The notes under the pieces were generated by a model. It did no database searches, was not told the origin of the DNA, and worked only from the letters and a program-made list of their open reading frames with translations. A stretch of DNA of 64,000 nucleotides. Origin: Clostridia bacterium (GTDB lineage Bacteria; Bacillota; Clostridia; Oscillospirales; CAG-272). Each line of letters begins with the position of its first letter. Position 1 is the first letter of the stretch. Shown here one piece after another: positions 51,385 to 60,589 of this stretch. The DNA is taken from contig JAGAMD010000023.1 of assembly GCA_017624905.1 (NCBI GenBank), positions 1 to 64,000 on the forward strand, read 5' to 3'. The position numbers were made by a program, and so were the translations under genes.

Positions 51385-51876
51385 ATTATTGTTTTCAAGA
51401 AGGTAAGCAAGAGTTCTTATGGCAAAGGTACACGCTTCTTGGCGCACCTCGTTTCTGCCAATATCACCAAAGTTTACGGTTTTGGTAATTACATTACCGC
51501 AAATGTTAAAGCCGAAGCAAACCATACCAACAGGCTTTTCCTCCGAGCCTCCTGTGGGCCCTGCAATTCCGGTAATTCCAACACCTATTTCCGAAGAGGC
51601 AACACGAGAAACACCGAGTGCCATTTCGTAGGCGACCTCCTCACTGACAACACCATATTTGTCAATGGTGTCCTTTTTTACATTTAAAAATCTTATTTTT
51701 GAGTCGTTAGAATATGTAACAAATGAGCAATCAAACACGCTTGATGCATCAGCTACGCTGACAACCGAGCCGGCAACTAAGCCACCGGTGCAGGATTCAG
51801 CCAAGGATATTTTATAGCCCTTTTCCTTAAGTAAGCATACAAGTCGCTCCTCGGGAGTTAAAAATAGGTTGTCCAT
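51382..51876 (-). CDS. pncC: CinA C-terminal-domain protein, nicotinamide-nucleotide amidase type
   Basis: 164 residues, only the C-terminal CinA domain (PncC): SLAESCTGGLVAG with the active-site Ser/Cys region, TYSNDSKIRFL, GITGIAGPTGG and PVGMVCFGF. PncC converts NMN to NaMN in the pyridine-nucleotide cycle. The N-terminal molybdopterin-binding half of full CinA is absent, as is normal for stand-alone PncC. Start at ATG six bases after GAGGTG, not the GTG inside that site. Promoter TTGACA-17-TATAAT at 51906-51934. Confidence 0.88.
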   Translation of the reverse strand: MDNLFLTPEERLVCLLKEKGYKISLAESCTGGLVAGSVVSVADASSVFDCSFVTYSNDSKIRFLNVKKDTIDKYGVVSEEVAYEMALGVSRVASSEIGVGITGIAGPTGGSEEKPVGMVCFGFNICGNVITKTVNFGDIGRNEVRQEACTFAIRTLAYLLENNN

Positions 51877-51905
51877 AATATACACCTCGAATAAAATATA
51901 TAATT

Positions 51906-51934
51906 ATTATATCACAAAAAACTAACGATGTCAA
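51906..51934 (-). promoter_or_regulatory. pncC promoter
   Basis: Minus strand TTGACA (51929-51934), 17 bases, extended TGA-TATAAT (51906-51911). Confidence 0.8.
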
Positions 51935-51941
51935 ATTTTGA

Positions 51942-51970
51942 TTGAAATTGGAAAAATAGTATGTTATACT
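51942..51970 (+). promoter_or_regulatory. Plus-strand promoter reading antisense through tRNA-Thr
   Basis: TTGAAA (51942-51947), 17 bases, extended TG-TATACT (51965-51970). The only plus-strand gene downstream is rsmA at 52158, so its leader would be about 180 bases and cover the tRNA-Thr gene in antisense. Confidence 0.55.
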
Positions 51971-51988
51971 ACTAAATGATATTAAAAA

Positions 51989-52024
51989 TGAAAAGCCGAA
52001 GCAAGCATTTCTGCCTGCTTCGAC
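51989..52024 (-). terminator. Terminator of tRNA-Thr
   Basis: Minus strand CGAAGCAGGC-AGAAAT-GCTTGCTTCG followed by GCTTTTC. Confidence 0.75.
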
Positions 52025-52027
52025 AAT

Positions 52028-52102
52028 TGGAGCTGGTGGTGAGGATTGAACTCACGACCTGCTGATTACGAATCAGCTGCACTGCCACTGTGCTACACCA
52101 GC
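52028..52102 (-). tRNA. trnT: tRNA-Thr (CGU)
   Basis: Acceptor GCTGGTG/CACCAGC, discriminator T, encoded CCA, anticodon stem GCTGA/TCAGC with loop TTCGTAA giving anticodon CGT, T arm TGAG-TTCAATC-CTCA. Promoter TTGACA-17-TAAAAT (52116-52144). Confidence 0.95.
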
Positions 52103-52115
52103 ATTTAACATTGAT

Positions 52116-52144
52116 ATTTTACTATAATTATAAAGCTTTGTCAA
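52116..52144 (-). promoter_or_regulatory. tRNA-Thr promoter
   Basis: Minus strand TTGACA (52139-52144), 17 bases, TAAAAT (52116-52121), 13 bases before the mature end. It overlaps the ribosome-site region of rsmA on the other strand. Confidence 0.8.
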
Positions 52145-52157
52145 GGGGGGAATGGAT

Positions 52158-53063
52158 ATGAATTTGTGTGATATAAGCACCGTAAAAAGACTTATGTCAA
52201 AGTATGGCACAGGCACTAAAAAAGGCTTTGGTCAAAACTTTTTAATCAATGAAGAAGTGCCATATAGCATTGCAGAGGCAAGCTATTCCTACCATAAATC
52301 CAAATATCCAAACGGAAAAATCGCCGCACTTGAAATAGGACCGGGAATTGGCTCATTGACAAGCGAGCTATGTCGTGCTTATGACAAGGTTGTAGCTGTT
52401 GAGATAGACAAAACTCTTATACCGATTCTTGGCGAAACTCTTGCTGAATTTGATAATGTAACAGTTGTAAACGAGGACTTTTTAAAGCTTGAGCTTGATA
52501 GCTTTTTAGAAAAAAACCTTGGGGAGTGTACGATTTCTGTATGTGCAAACCTTCCATACTATATCACAACGCCGATAATTATGGCATTGCTTGAAAATGC
52601 AAGACGACAAAACGGAGCTTCTAAATTTACATCAATTACCGTAATGGTACAAAAGGAGGTTGCCTCTCGTCTTTGTGCAACACCAAAGGACTCTGACTAT
52701 GGTGCAATAACAGCCTCGATTAACTATTATGGTGAGGCAAAAAAGCTTTTCGATGTAACTCCTGACAACTTTTTACCTGCTCCAAAGGTAACCTCAAGCG
52801 TTGTTAGAATTGAGCTGTATGATGAGCCGAAATACAAGGTGGAAAGCGAAAAGATGCTACACCGAGTAATTGCCGGAGCTTTTGCACAGAGAAGAAAGAC
52901 TCTTCTTAACTCGCTTTCAAGCTCATTTTCCGAGCTTTCAAAGGATGAAATTGCAGAAATCATAGTAAGGCTTGGCTTTGATATCAATATTCGTGGCGAA
53001 AGACTTTCAATAGAGGACTTTTGCTCACTTTCTGATGAATTTACAAAAGTAATTAATAAATAA
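52158..53063 (+). CDS. rsmA: 16S rRNA (A1518/A1519) dimethyltransferase
   Basis: 301 residues. KsgA/RsmA: KKGFGQNFLINEEV, SAM-site ALEIGPGIGSLTSEL, acidic VVAVEID, NVTVVNEDFLKL, and the catalytic NLPYYITTPI, with the C-terminal helical domain RVIAGAFAQRRKTLLNSL. Two ATGs lie two codons apart; the second is chosen because it sits seven bases after the GGGGGG ribosome site, the first only one base. Co-directional with DUF554, nine bases apart. Confidence 0.93.
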   Translation: MNLCDISTVKRLMSKYGTGTKKGFGQNFLINEEVPYSIAEASYSYHKSKYPNGKIAALEIGPGIGSLTSELCRAYDKVVAVEIDKTLIPILGETLAEFDNVTVVNEDFLKLELDSFLEKNLGECTISVCANLPYYITTPIIMALLENARRQNGASKFTSITVMVQKEVASRLCATPKDSDYGAITASINYYGEAKKLFDVTPDNFLPAPKVTSSVVRIELYDEPKYKVESEKMLHRVIAGAFAQRRKTLLNSLSSSFSELSKDEIAEIIVRLGFDINIRGERLSIEDFCSLSDEFTKVINK

Positions 53064-53072
53064 GAGGTATAA

Positions 53073-53870
53073 ATGTTATACGGAACACTTGCGAACGTAG
53101 CAACGGTAGTGCTTGGCTCCTTGCTTGGCATCTTTTTGGCACGGTTTTTTGAGAAAAGCAGAAGACTGAAAAAGCTACCGGATGCTTTAATGAAGGCGAT
53201 TTCATTGTGTGTTATTTTCATAGGTCTTAAGGGTGCGCTTGATGGAATGCTCAAAATTACAGAAACAGGAACTGTTGAAACAACAGGAAACTTCTTAATT
53301 GTATTGATTTCAATGGTTGTAGGAACTGCAATAGGCTCTCTTATTAAAATCGACCATTTGTTAAAGAAGTTTGGTGATTTTATCGAAAGAAAGATGACCA
53401 AAAACAAAAGGGAAGAGAAGCCAACAGATCCAAATCAGCCTATTACCGCAGCAACTGATGCAGAGGACCAAAGGAGTATATCAAAAGCATTTGTGGCGAC
53501 AACTCTTACATGCTGTGTCGGCGCGATGGCAATAATGGGCTCGTTAAATGCGGGACTAAATGGCGACCACAGTCTGCTTTATACAAAATCAGTTCTTGAC
53601 TTTATAACAGCATTTGTTTATTCCTCTGCTTTTGGAATTGGAGCAATGTTTGCAGCCGTGCCAATTTTTTTATATCAAGGTGCAATCGAGCTTGGTGCAG
53701 GATTTTTAAAAGGAGTTTTAGAGGCATCTGTAAACGAAATGTCAATAGTCGGCTCAATAATTGTTATGGGCTTGGGACTCAATATGCTCGGTGCTACAAA
53801 GATTAAAATTGCAAATATGCTACCTGCAATATTTTTACCAATCTTACTTTGTCTAATTCCAATATTCTAG
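53073..53870 (+). CDS. DUF554 membrane protein
   Basis: 265 residues, about seven membrane helices; opening GTLANVATVVLGSLLGIFLARF and CVGAMAIMGSLNAGLNGDHSLLYTKSVLDFITAFVYSS are the DUF554 (YdfK-like) signature. A hydrophilic stretch of about 40 residues (100-140) rich in Lys and Pro separates the two halves and is longer than in most relatives I recall. Possibly a transporter; substrate unknown. Confidence 0.82.
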   Translation: MLYGTLANVATVVLGSLLGIFLARFFEKSRRLKKLPDALMKAISLCVIFIGLKGALDGMLKITETGTVETTGNFLIVLISMVVGTAIGSLIKIDHLLKKFGDFIERKMTKNKREEKPTDPNQPITAATDAEDQRSISKAFVATTLTCCVGAMAIMGSLNAGLNGDHSLLYTKSVLDFITAFVYSSAFGIGAMFAAVPIFLYQGAIELGAGFLKGVLEASVNEMSIVGSIIVMGLGLNMLGATKIKIANMLPAIFLPILLCLIPIF

Positions 53871-53877
53871 TAAAAAA

Positions 53878-53922
53878 CAGACACTCCCTGCCACTTTTGG
53901 CTAAGGGAGTGTCCTTTTTTAT
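53878..53922. terminator. Terminator between DUF554 and GH95
   Basis: GACACTCCCT...AGGGAGTGTC (about 53880-53913) then CTTTTTTATT; usable from both sides. Confidence 0.8.
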
Positions 53923-53924
53923 TG

Positions 53925-56252
53925 TTATCTTACATATTCAACAACAGTGCTTTCGCCCTTGCTTAAGGATATTTTTTGATAGCCGGATTCATTGTAAGAA
54001 ACATAGAATTCAGTATCTCTTTCAGCCTTAAGCGTTGCTATGGCAGTATCCTTAGTCCATTTAATTGAGACATCAACACCTGATTGTGTCTTTAAGCCTT
54101 TAACCTCACCGCTTGCAAGCTCCTTCGGCAGAGCAGGCAAAAGGTCAAATTTACCATTCGGTGCAGCATATAAAAGCATCTCATAAATAGCTGAGGTAAA
54201 TCCCATATTTGCATCAATTTGGAAGGGTGCTTTCCCTGCGTGCATATATTTAAGCGTTACACCCATATTACGCCAGTCGTTGTGGTATGTAAACAGGTTT
54301 TCACCGGTACAGAAGCGGAGAAGAAGGTCAATACATTTCTTTACGCCCCTTCCGTCCTTTAGTCTTGCATAAATATTAGCCATATGAGCAAGAGACCATC
54401 CTGTTTGCTCCTTTAGACCGATTACAAGTCGTTTTTCAACGGCAACACGCATAGCCTCAAACATTTCCTTTTCGTTCTTGCCGATTTCATAAGATGGGAA
54501 CAAAGGATAAATGTGGGACTGATGTCTGTGGTGATAGTTGTCAAGAAAATCGCTATGTAGCCATTCCTTGATAGCTCCATCCTCGTTGATTTCATACTCG
54601 GGAATAGAAAGTAGCATTTTCTTCCATTCTTCTACCTTGTCGCTGTCAACATCTAAAGATGTTGCAGAGTCAATTAGGTTGGTTAGAAGCTCCTTAAGAA
54701 GAGCAAAATCCATAGTTGGATTTATGCAAACGCTAATTTCTCCTCCGCCCTCAAATTTTCCGTTTGGCCTGTTTTCAGGAGAGTCAGACGGATAGGATTT
54801 TAGCTTACCGTTTTCATCATATACATAAAAATCCTCGTAGAAAAGTGCACATTCCTTCATAAAAGGATAAGCCCTGTTTCTTAAAAACTCGACATCCCTT
54901 GTGTAAAGGTAGTATTCATAATAAATTGCACTAATCCAAGCAGAGCTACCTGTCCAATATAGAACGTGAGGCTGTAAATTTTTCTTTTTGCCACAGCCGT
55001 TGTCCATAAACAGAGGCAAGAGCAGTCCACGACAGCCATACAGGTTACGAGCGTTTTCACGATAATCGTCCTTGAACTTGTCGTAAAGGTTGAAAAGCGG
55101 TAGAAGTGATTCGGCAAGAGAGCCACGACAAGCCTGCCAATATGCCATTTGAATGTTTTCATTGTTGAAATATGTACAAGCCCAAGCAGGGGAATATTCA
55201 CCATTCCAAATGCCTTGCAAATTAGCCGGGAAGCTACAATTAATTGACGAGGATATAAGCAAATATCTACCAAAGTCCGCCATTTTTTCAATTAATCGAG
55301 CGTCAACTACACCATTGTAGCTATCGAGTAAAAGCTCCTCGGTTGAACGGTTTTCACCACTTGAAAGAGAAAGAGTAGTCCTGTTAAACAGCTCGGAAAA
55401 TCTTTTGCTATGCTTTAAGTAAAGCTCGTCATAATCGCTTGATAGTTCATTTACAAGCTCAAGCATTTTGTCTTGTCCTTGAATTGTATCACACGCATAA
55501 ACAGCAAGAAGCACCTCGGTTGCGTTTGTGATTTCTAAAAATCCATTAAATGATGCATCGCCACTCATATCAATTTTTCTCTTCTTAAGAGTGCCGAATT
55601 TCATTTCTCCGTCTGTTTTTAAAATCTTGATAATTCCACAGTAATTTAACCCACCCTGTGTCGTAAATTCACTATAAATTCCGTCGTTTGAGGTATAGGT
55701 TTTTTGCTCGGAAGCTCCGCCCTCGTCAGGCAGGTCGGTTAAGTCGTGCTTTTCAAGTGCAAGCTTTATATTTTGAGGAGCTTCACTTGTTAGTCTAACA
55801 ATTATTGCACCATTATCCTGTGAGGCAAACACCTCACGTAAGCAATCATAACCGCCATCCTTGTAGGAAACTCTACACACACCGTTTTCCATATCGAGTG
55901 AGCGTGAATAATCGGTAAAAGCATCGTTGCTTTCAAATAGCATATGTATATCAAAGGCAGGATAGTATTTACCGCTTGAAGGTTGATATTTTTTCTCTAA
56001 AAGAATGTTTGTATAGTAGCTCTCGGCGGTGATGTAGTCGCCCTTGTCCATAAGACTGCGAACCTCATTTAAGGCGTAGGAAATATCAGGTATTTCCTTG
56101 TTTTCACACCAGTTGAATAGAGCCTCGTGATTTATAAGGATTCTTTCGTCGTAAACCGCACCGTAAACAGAAGCACCTAAAACACCGTTTCCAAGCGGTG
56201 TAGTATCATTCCATCTAGTTGCCGGGTATTTGTTTATCAGTATTTTTTTCAT
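53925..56252 (-). CDS. GH95-family alpha-L-fucosidase (or alpha-L-galactosidase)
   Basis: 775 residues, full length. N-terminal beta domain with TTPLGNGVLGASVYG, (alpha/alpha)6 barrel with NLQGIWNGEYSPAWACTYFNNENIQMAYW, HHRHQSHIYPLFP, and QIDANMGFTSAIYEMLL near the end, all GH95 landmarks. Inverting enzyme, typically alpha-1,2-fucosidase on xyloglucan or mucin-type glycans; some members prefer alpha-L-galactose. No signal peptide. Divergent from GH29 with separate operators, so the two fucosidases may be regulated differently. The start has little visible ribosome site (AAGGACGG). Confidence 0.9.
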   Translation of the reverse strand: MKKILINKYPATRWNDTTPLGNGVLGASVYGAVYDERILINHEALFNWCENKEIPDISYALNEVRSLMDKGDYITAESYYTNILLEKKYQPSSGKYYPAFDIHMLFESNDAFTDYSRSLDMENGVCRVSYKDGGYDCLREVFASQDNGAIIVRLTSEAPQNIKLALEKHDLTDLPDEGGASEQKTYTSNDGIYSEFTTQGGLNYCGIIKILKTDGEMKFGTLKKRKIDMSGDASFNGFLEITNATEVLLAVYACDTIQGQDKMLELVNELSSDYDELYLKHSKRFSELFNRTTLSLSSGENRSTEELLLDSYNGVVDARLIEKMADFGRYLLISSSINCSFPANLQGIWNGEYSPAWACTYFNNENIQMAYWQACRGSLAESLLPLFNLYDKFKDDYRENARNLYGCRGLLLPLFMDNGCGKKKNLQPHVLYWTGSSAWISAIYYEYYLYTRDVEFLRNRAYPFMKECALFYEDFYVYDENGKLKSYPSDSPENRPNGKFEGGGEISVCINPTMDFALLKELLTNLIDSATSLDVDSDKVEEWKKMLLSIPEYEINEDGAIKEWLHSDFLDNYHHRHQSHIYPLFPSYEIGKNEKEMFEAMRVAVEKRLVIGLKEQTGWSLAHMANIYARLKDGRGVKKCIDLLLRFCTGENLFTYHNDWRNMGVTLKYMHAGKAPFQIDANMGFTSAIYEMLLYAAPNGKFDLLPALPKELASGEVKGLKTQSGVDVSIKWTKDTAIATLKAERDTEFYVSYNESGYQKISLSKGESTVVEYVR

Positions 56253-56282
56253 AAAAGCACCGTCCTTTAAAAGCTTGATTTT

Positions 56283-56311
56283 AGTATATCACAAGAAATT
56301 TGACGTGTCAA
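56283..56311 (-). promoter_or_regulatory. GH95 promoter with palindrome over the -35
   Basis: Minus strand TTGACA (56306-56311), 17 bases, extended TGA-TATACT (56283-56288). The perfect palindrome TTGAC-GT-GTCAA (56300-56311) covers the -35. Confidence 0.65.
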
Positions 56312-56364
56312 TTACTATGCCTGATAAGAATAAAACTAATTTGGTTCTATTCTCACTTGGCATA

Positions 56365-56393
56365 TTGACATTTACTTATGTAAATGATACAAT
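56365..56393 (+). promoter_or_regulatory. GH29 promoter with operator in spacer
   Basis: TTGACA (56365-56370), 17 bases, TACAAT (56388-56393). Inverted repeat CATTTAC-TTAT-GTAAATG (56369-56386) fills the spacer, the same geometry as in the lyase promoter near 1.57 kb. Confidence 0.65.
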
Positions 56394-56445
56394 CAAAATA
56401 GGCTATGCCGAGTAAAAATGATGCCTATAGGCACAAGGAGTTAAA

Positions 56446-57741
56446 ATGAGCATTCAAAGTGAAAGAGCCGAGAGAACAAAAGGCTACTGCTATGACAGAT
56501 TTGGTATGTTTATCCATTGGGGACTTTACGCTATCCCTGCTGATAACGAATGGATTCGTTCAAGAAATAGAATTACAATAGAGGACTATCAAAAATATTT
56601 TGATACCTTTGACCCTGTAAATTATGACCCTAAAAAGTGGGCAAAGCTTGCAAAGCAAGCGGGAATGAGATATGCCGTTTTGACAACAAAGCATCACGAT
56701 GGCTTTTGCCTTTTTGATAGCCAATATACTGACTACAAGGCAACAAATACACCGGCAGGTCGTGACTTAGTAAGAGAATATGTCGATGCCTTTCGTGCTG
56801 AGGGAATAAAGGTAGGCTTTTACTATTCGCTCCTTGATTGGCACCATCCCGACTATCCTGCTTACGAGGATCTTCACCATCCTATGAGAGGCAACGAGGC
56901 TTATAAGGAGCAAAGAGGTCAGCATTTTGAAAGATATGTTGAATATATGCACAATCAAGTAAGAGAGCTTCTTACAAACTACGGAAAAATTGATATTATT
57001 TGGTTTGACTTTTCATACGGTGATATGACTGCTGAAAAATGGGAAGCTACAAAAATGGTAAAAATGGCAAGAGAGCTTCAGCCCGGTATCATAATCGATA
57101 ACCGTATGGGTGGAGATGTATGCTCAGCTGAGCCTGAGATTTATTCGGGCGACTTTGCTTCTCCTGAGCAAATGATTCCGGCTTACGGAGTCGTTGACGT
57201 GTTTGGCAACCCTGTTCCTTGGGAAACCTGCATTACACTCAATGGTCATTGGGGCTACAATGCAAAGGATTTAAATTACAAGAGTGCAAGAAATGTAATC
57301 AATATGCTTATGGAATGTGTAAGCAAGGGCGGAAATCTACTCTTAAATGTAGGACCGGACGCAAAGGGCAACATTCCGGAAAAGAGCATTGAGATACTAA
57401 CAGAGGTTGGCGAGTGGATGAGGCTGAACGGCGAGGCTGTTTATGGCTGCGGAATTGCAAACATACCAAAGCACGATTGGGGCAGAATCACAAAGGGTAA
57501 GGATGCAATTTACCTATATGTTCAAGACACCTGCTCTGAAAATATTGCAATCTATGATTGCCCATATAAAGCAAAGGGAGCGGTTTTACTTGCCGATGGT
57601 AGTGAAATAAGTATGGCTGAGCCTTGGAACGCACACAGCTACAAGGTAAATGGCAAGGAAGCAATCTTTGTTTCAACCCCTGAATTTAGAAATCTAAACG
57701 GAAACAAAAATGTAATTAAAATTTATTTGGAAACGGAATGA
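56446..57741 (+). CDS. GH29-family alpha-L-fucosidase
   Basis: 431 residues. TIM barrel with RFGMFIHWGLY, YAVLTTKHHDGFCLFDS, GIKVGFYYSLLDWHHPDY, nucleophile motif IIWFDFSYG (D188), and a short C-terminal beta domain. The retaining mechanism of GH29 complements the inverting GH95 next door. No signal peptide. AAGGAG before ATG. Followed by a strong terminator. Confidence 0.92.
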   Translation: MSIQSERAERTKGYCYDRFGMFIHWGLYAIPADNEWIRSRNRITIEDYQKYFDTFDPVNYDPKKWAKLAKQAGMRYAVLTTKHHDGFCLFDSQYTDYKATNTPAGRDLVREYVDAFRAEGIKVGFYYSLLDWHHPDYPAYEDLHHPMRGNEAYKEQRGQHFERYVEYMHNQVRELLTNYGKIDIIWFDFSYGDMTAEKWEATKMVKMARELQPGIIIDNRMGGDVCSAEPEIYSGDFASPEQMIPAYGVVDVFGNPVPWETCITLNGHWGYNAKDLNYKSARNVINMLMECVSKGGNLLLNVGPDAKGNIPEKSIEILTEVGEWMRLNGEAVYGCGIANIPKHDWGRITKGKDAIYLYVQDTCSENIAIYDCPYKAKGAVLLADGSEISMAEPWNAHSYKVNGKEAIFVSTPEFRNLNGNKNVIKIYLETE

Positions 57742-57742
57742 A

Positions 57743-57780
57743 AAAAGAGAAATGCTGACAAGCTCAGCATTTCTTTTTTA
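57743..57780 (+). terminator. Terminator after GH29
   Basis: AGAAATGCTGA-CAAGC-TCAGCATTTCTTTTTT. Confidence 0.85.
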
Positions 57781-57822
57781 TTATCGAATGGTAAATTATA
57801 AATGAATAAATAAATTTTAGTA

Positions 57823-57851
57823 TTGACAATAAAGTAATTATTTGCTAAACT
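57823..57851 (+). promoter_or_regulatory. Promoter of MoxR-type operon
   Basis: TTGACA (57823-57828), 17 bases, TAAACT (57846-57851). Confidence 0.7.
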
Positions 57852-57908
57852 GATTATAACTATTTTTAAATATTATTTTATATTATATGGAAAGGATTTA
57901 GGTGAAAA

Positions 57909-59510
57909 ATGAATAATTTTGATACTGAAAACCAATCCGTAAATGAGAATAACAAAAACAACTTAATGAATATGACAGAGAAGGAAATAAAGGAATATAT
58001 CGGCTTTGCCAAGTTTAAGAAAAGGCTTCTTGCCATTCGTCTTTTAAAGACGCTTCTTGCAACCTTGGCGTTTGCATTTATAGCTTGTGGTGTAATGCTT
58101 ATAATCACAAAGCTTGATGCTTGGGATATTTCTCCTTGGTTTTCACTTTTGTTTGGATTTGGAGCAGGAGCTATAACATTTCCGTGCGTGTTTTTGCCAC
58201 TTTCGTTTACTGACAAAAAACTAGCTTACAGGCTAGACGAGGAGCTTTCCTTAAAGGAAAGGATGCACACCTCACTTCAAAATTTAGATAATAATTCTTT
58301 GATGAGCGTTCTTTTAAGACAAGATTTGAAGAAGGCAACGGAGAAAATCAAAGCAAAGAGAATAAAGGCAAGAGGCTTACCGGTTTACATTGCCGTGGCA
58401 GTAATCGGTCTTGCCACACTTATAACAGGCTTGGCTATAAAGCAAGAAAAGGTAGAGCCACCGCCTCCGCCACCACCTCCGCAAGATGAAGCTTGGAGCT
58501 TGTCTATGGAGGATGAATTAGCCATTAAAGAGATAATCAAGGCGGTTGAGGACTCAAGCATGGTATCCTTAGCAAAAGAAGAGCTTGTGGGAAAAATGAA
58601 CGAGCTTTTGACAGCTCTGAAGCAAGAGGATAATTATGAGGACGCTCGTAATTTGGTAGCGGACTGTGCTGATGAAATGGACAAGATTACATACAAAACA
58701 GGCTCAAGTGGTGCACTTTACGACGCTATAAAGGCAAAGAATACGCCATTTACAAGAGAAATTGCGAGAATGCTCACCAAAACCGATAAAACAAAATATG
58801 AAATTAAGTTTAGTGATGCTATCGATTCACTCAAGCATAAATACGAGGAGTTTGAGGAGATAACACCGGAGCAACAAAAGGAAATGAAGGAGGATACAAT
58901 GCTTCTTTTGTCCTTTGCTTCGCTAGATGTGCTTTCGGCACTTGCTGAATCGGGAGTTGATTCAAGCGACACTCTGTATGGCTATTTGGAAAGCCTAATT
59001 ACTATTAACAAAAACGGCGTTTACGGAATTAAGACCATAGGCGAAAAAATGGAGGTTTTCAACTACGGTTGGGCATCTATTCAGCTAGAGGGACTAAAGG
59101 ACACAACTCTTAAAAACAATATTTACGAGGAGCTCCTTTCACAAAACCAAAACTATTCCGTTGGCTATGGTGCCTCAGACGGACTTCGTGAGCTGTTTGA
59201 AATAGCAGTACCTCAAAGAGAGGATATGACCTCGGAGGATGCCGAGGAGGATGATGATAGCGGGGTAGAAGAGGATGAGGACAAAAACGCAGCAGGTGGC
59301 TACGGTCCCGGCTTGATTCTTGGTACAGACGAGCTTATCTATGATAAGGAAAACGGACAAACCATAATAACACAAGAAATTTACCAAAAATATAAGGAAA
59401 TAATGAATAACCACTTTGCCAACGAGGACGGCACAGTTCCCGAGGAAATTAAAAAGTATTTTGACTTGCTTTTGAAGGGTTATGAAGAAGGAGAAAAGGA
59501 AAATGGATAA
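57909..59510 (+). CDS. DUF4175-like membrane protein of MoxR operon
   Basis: 533 residues. Two N-terminal membrane helices (about 47-68 and 77-98), a third near 160-177, then a run of eight prolines, an alpha-helical soluble domain (about 195-420), a very acidic stretch (about 435-460), and a tail with GGYGPGLILGTDEL. Similar layout is seen in the first genes of BatA/MoxR operons in Firmicutes and Bacteroidetes; I use DUF4175 as the nearest name without certainty. AGGTGA before ATG. Overlaps moxR by eight bases. Confidence 0.65.
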   Translation: MNNFDTENQSVNENNKNNLMNMTEKEIKEYIGFAKFKKRLLAIRLLKTLLATLAFAFIACGVMLIITKLDAWDISPWFSLLFGFGAGAITFPCVFLPLSFTDKKLAYRLDEELSLKERMHTSLQNLDNNSLMSVLLRQDLKKATEKIKAKRIKARGLPVYIAVAVIGLATLITGLAIKQEKVEPPPPPPPPQDEAWSLSMEDELAIKEIIKAVEDSSMVSLAKEELVGKMNELLTALKQEDNYEDARNLVADCADEMDKITYKTGSSGALYDAIKAKNTPFTREIARMLTKTDKTKYEIKFSDAIDSLKHKYEEFEEITPEQQKEMKEDTMLLLSFASLDVLSALAESGVDSSDTLYGYLESLITINKNGVYGIKTIGEKMEVFNYGWASIQLEGLKDTTLKNNIYEELLSQNQNYSVGYGASDGLRELFEIAVPQREDMTSEDAEEDDDSGVEEDEDKNAAGGYGPGLILGTDELIYDKENGQTIITQEIYQKYKEIMNNHFANEDGTVPEEIKKYFDLLLKGYEEGEKENG

Positions 59511-60588
59511 TAAGATAACAAATGCGAAAAAGGTAGCAACAAAGATAGATACACCAAAGCCGGATGCAAATCAAGAGGCAGAAAAGCCGATAGCTAAGGC
59601 TGAAGCTCAGCTTGATAAGGTAAAGGAATTTAGTACTCGTGTTGCTAAGATTAAGGACGAATTAAAAAAGGACGTTGTTGGTCAAGAGGAAATTATTGAC
59701 AGCGTTATTATAGCTATTGTTGCCGGTGGTAATGTGCTTCTTGAGGGTGTTCCGGGCGTTGGTAAGACACGTTTGGTTCGTTCTCTTGGTAGAGTTTTAT
59801 CACTACCATTTTCACGTATTCAGTTTACTCCTGACCTAATGCCATCTGACGTTACAGGTGCAAACATCGTTGAAAAGGACGAAAATGGTAAGTTGGTTAC
59901 ATCCTTTAGAAAGGGACCTATCTTTGCTAACCTGGTTCTAGCTGACGAAATTAACCGTGCAACACCAAAAACACAATCCGCTATGCTTGAGGTAATGCAG
60001 GAGCATAAGGTTACAGTTGGCAACAATGTACATAAAATAGCAGAGCCATTCTTCGTTTTGGCGACTGAGAACCCAATTGAGCAAGATGGTACATATCCGC
60101 TACCGGAGGCTCAGATGGACCGTTTTGTGTTCAAGCTAATAGTTAAGTTCCCAAGCGATGATGAGCTTGTAAATATTGTTAAAATGACACAGGTTACTCT
60201 TGATGAAACAGCAGAGAGCGTAATTAATGGTGAGGAAATTCTCGAAATGAGAGCTCTTGCATCTCAGGTTCTCGTTTCTGACGAGGTGCTTATGTATGCA
60301 ATCAAGCTTGTATCAGGCACACATCCTGAGCTTGATAGTGCTTGTCCATCTACAAAGAAATACGTAAAGTACGGTGCTTCTCCTCGTGCAGCACAGGCTC
60401 TTATTACCTGCGCTAAGGTAAAGGCACTTATGGACGGCAGATACAACGTATCATATGACGATATAAACGAGCTTGCATATCCTGTTCTTCGTCATAGAAT
60501 GAAGGTAAACTTTACAGCAGTAAACGACAAATTAAGCGTTGATGACGTAATTGCAATGATTATAAAGGAGACCAAAAAGGTTCACTAA
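59503..60588 (+). CDS. MoxR-family AAA+ ATPase
   Basis: 361 residues. After a Lys/Glu-rich leader (1-40) comes the AAA+ module: Walker A GVPGVGKT (82-89), Walker B LVLADEINRA, sensor 1 FVLATENPIEQDGTYPLPEAQMDRF, arginine region and C-terminal lid with YGASPRAAQALI. MoxR ATPases act as chaperones that activate von Willebrand-factor-A partners, two of which lie downstream. Start at the ATG inside the upstream stop region, nine bases after AAGGAG; a start seven codons earlier lacks a ribosome site. Confidence 0.92.
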   Translation: MDNKITNAKKVATKIDTPKPDANQEAEKPIAKAEAQLDKVKEFSTRVAKIKDELKKDVVGQEEIIDSVIIAIVAGGNVLLEGVPGVGKTRLVRSLGRVLSLPFSRIQFTPDLMPSDVTGANIVEKDENGKLVTSFRKGPIFANLVLADEINRATPKTQSAMLEVMQEHKVTVGNNVHKIAEPFFVLATENPIEQDGTYPLPEAQMDRFVFKLIVKFPSDDELVNIVKMTQVTLDETAESVINGEEILEMRALASQVLVSDEVLMYAIKLVSGTHPELDSACPSTKKYVKYGASPRAAQALITCAKVKALMDGRYNVSYDDINELAYPVLRHRMKVNFTAVNDKLSVDDVIAMIIKETKKVH

Positions 60589-60589
60589 A

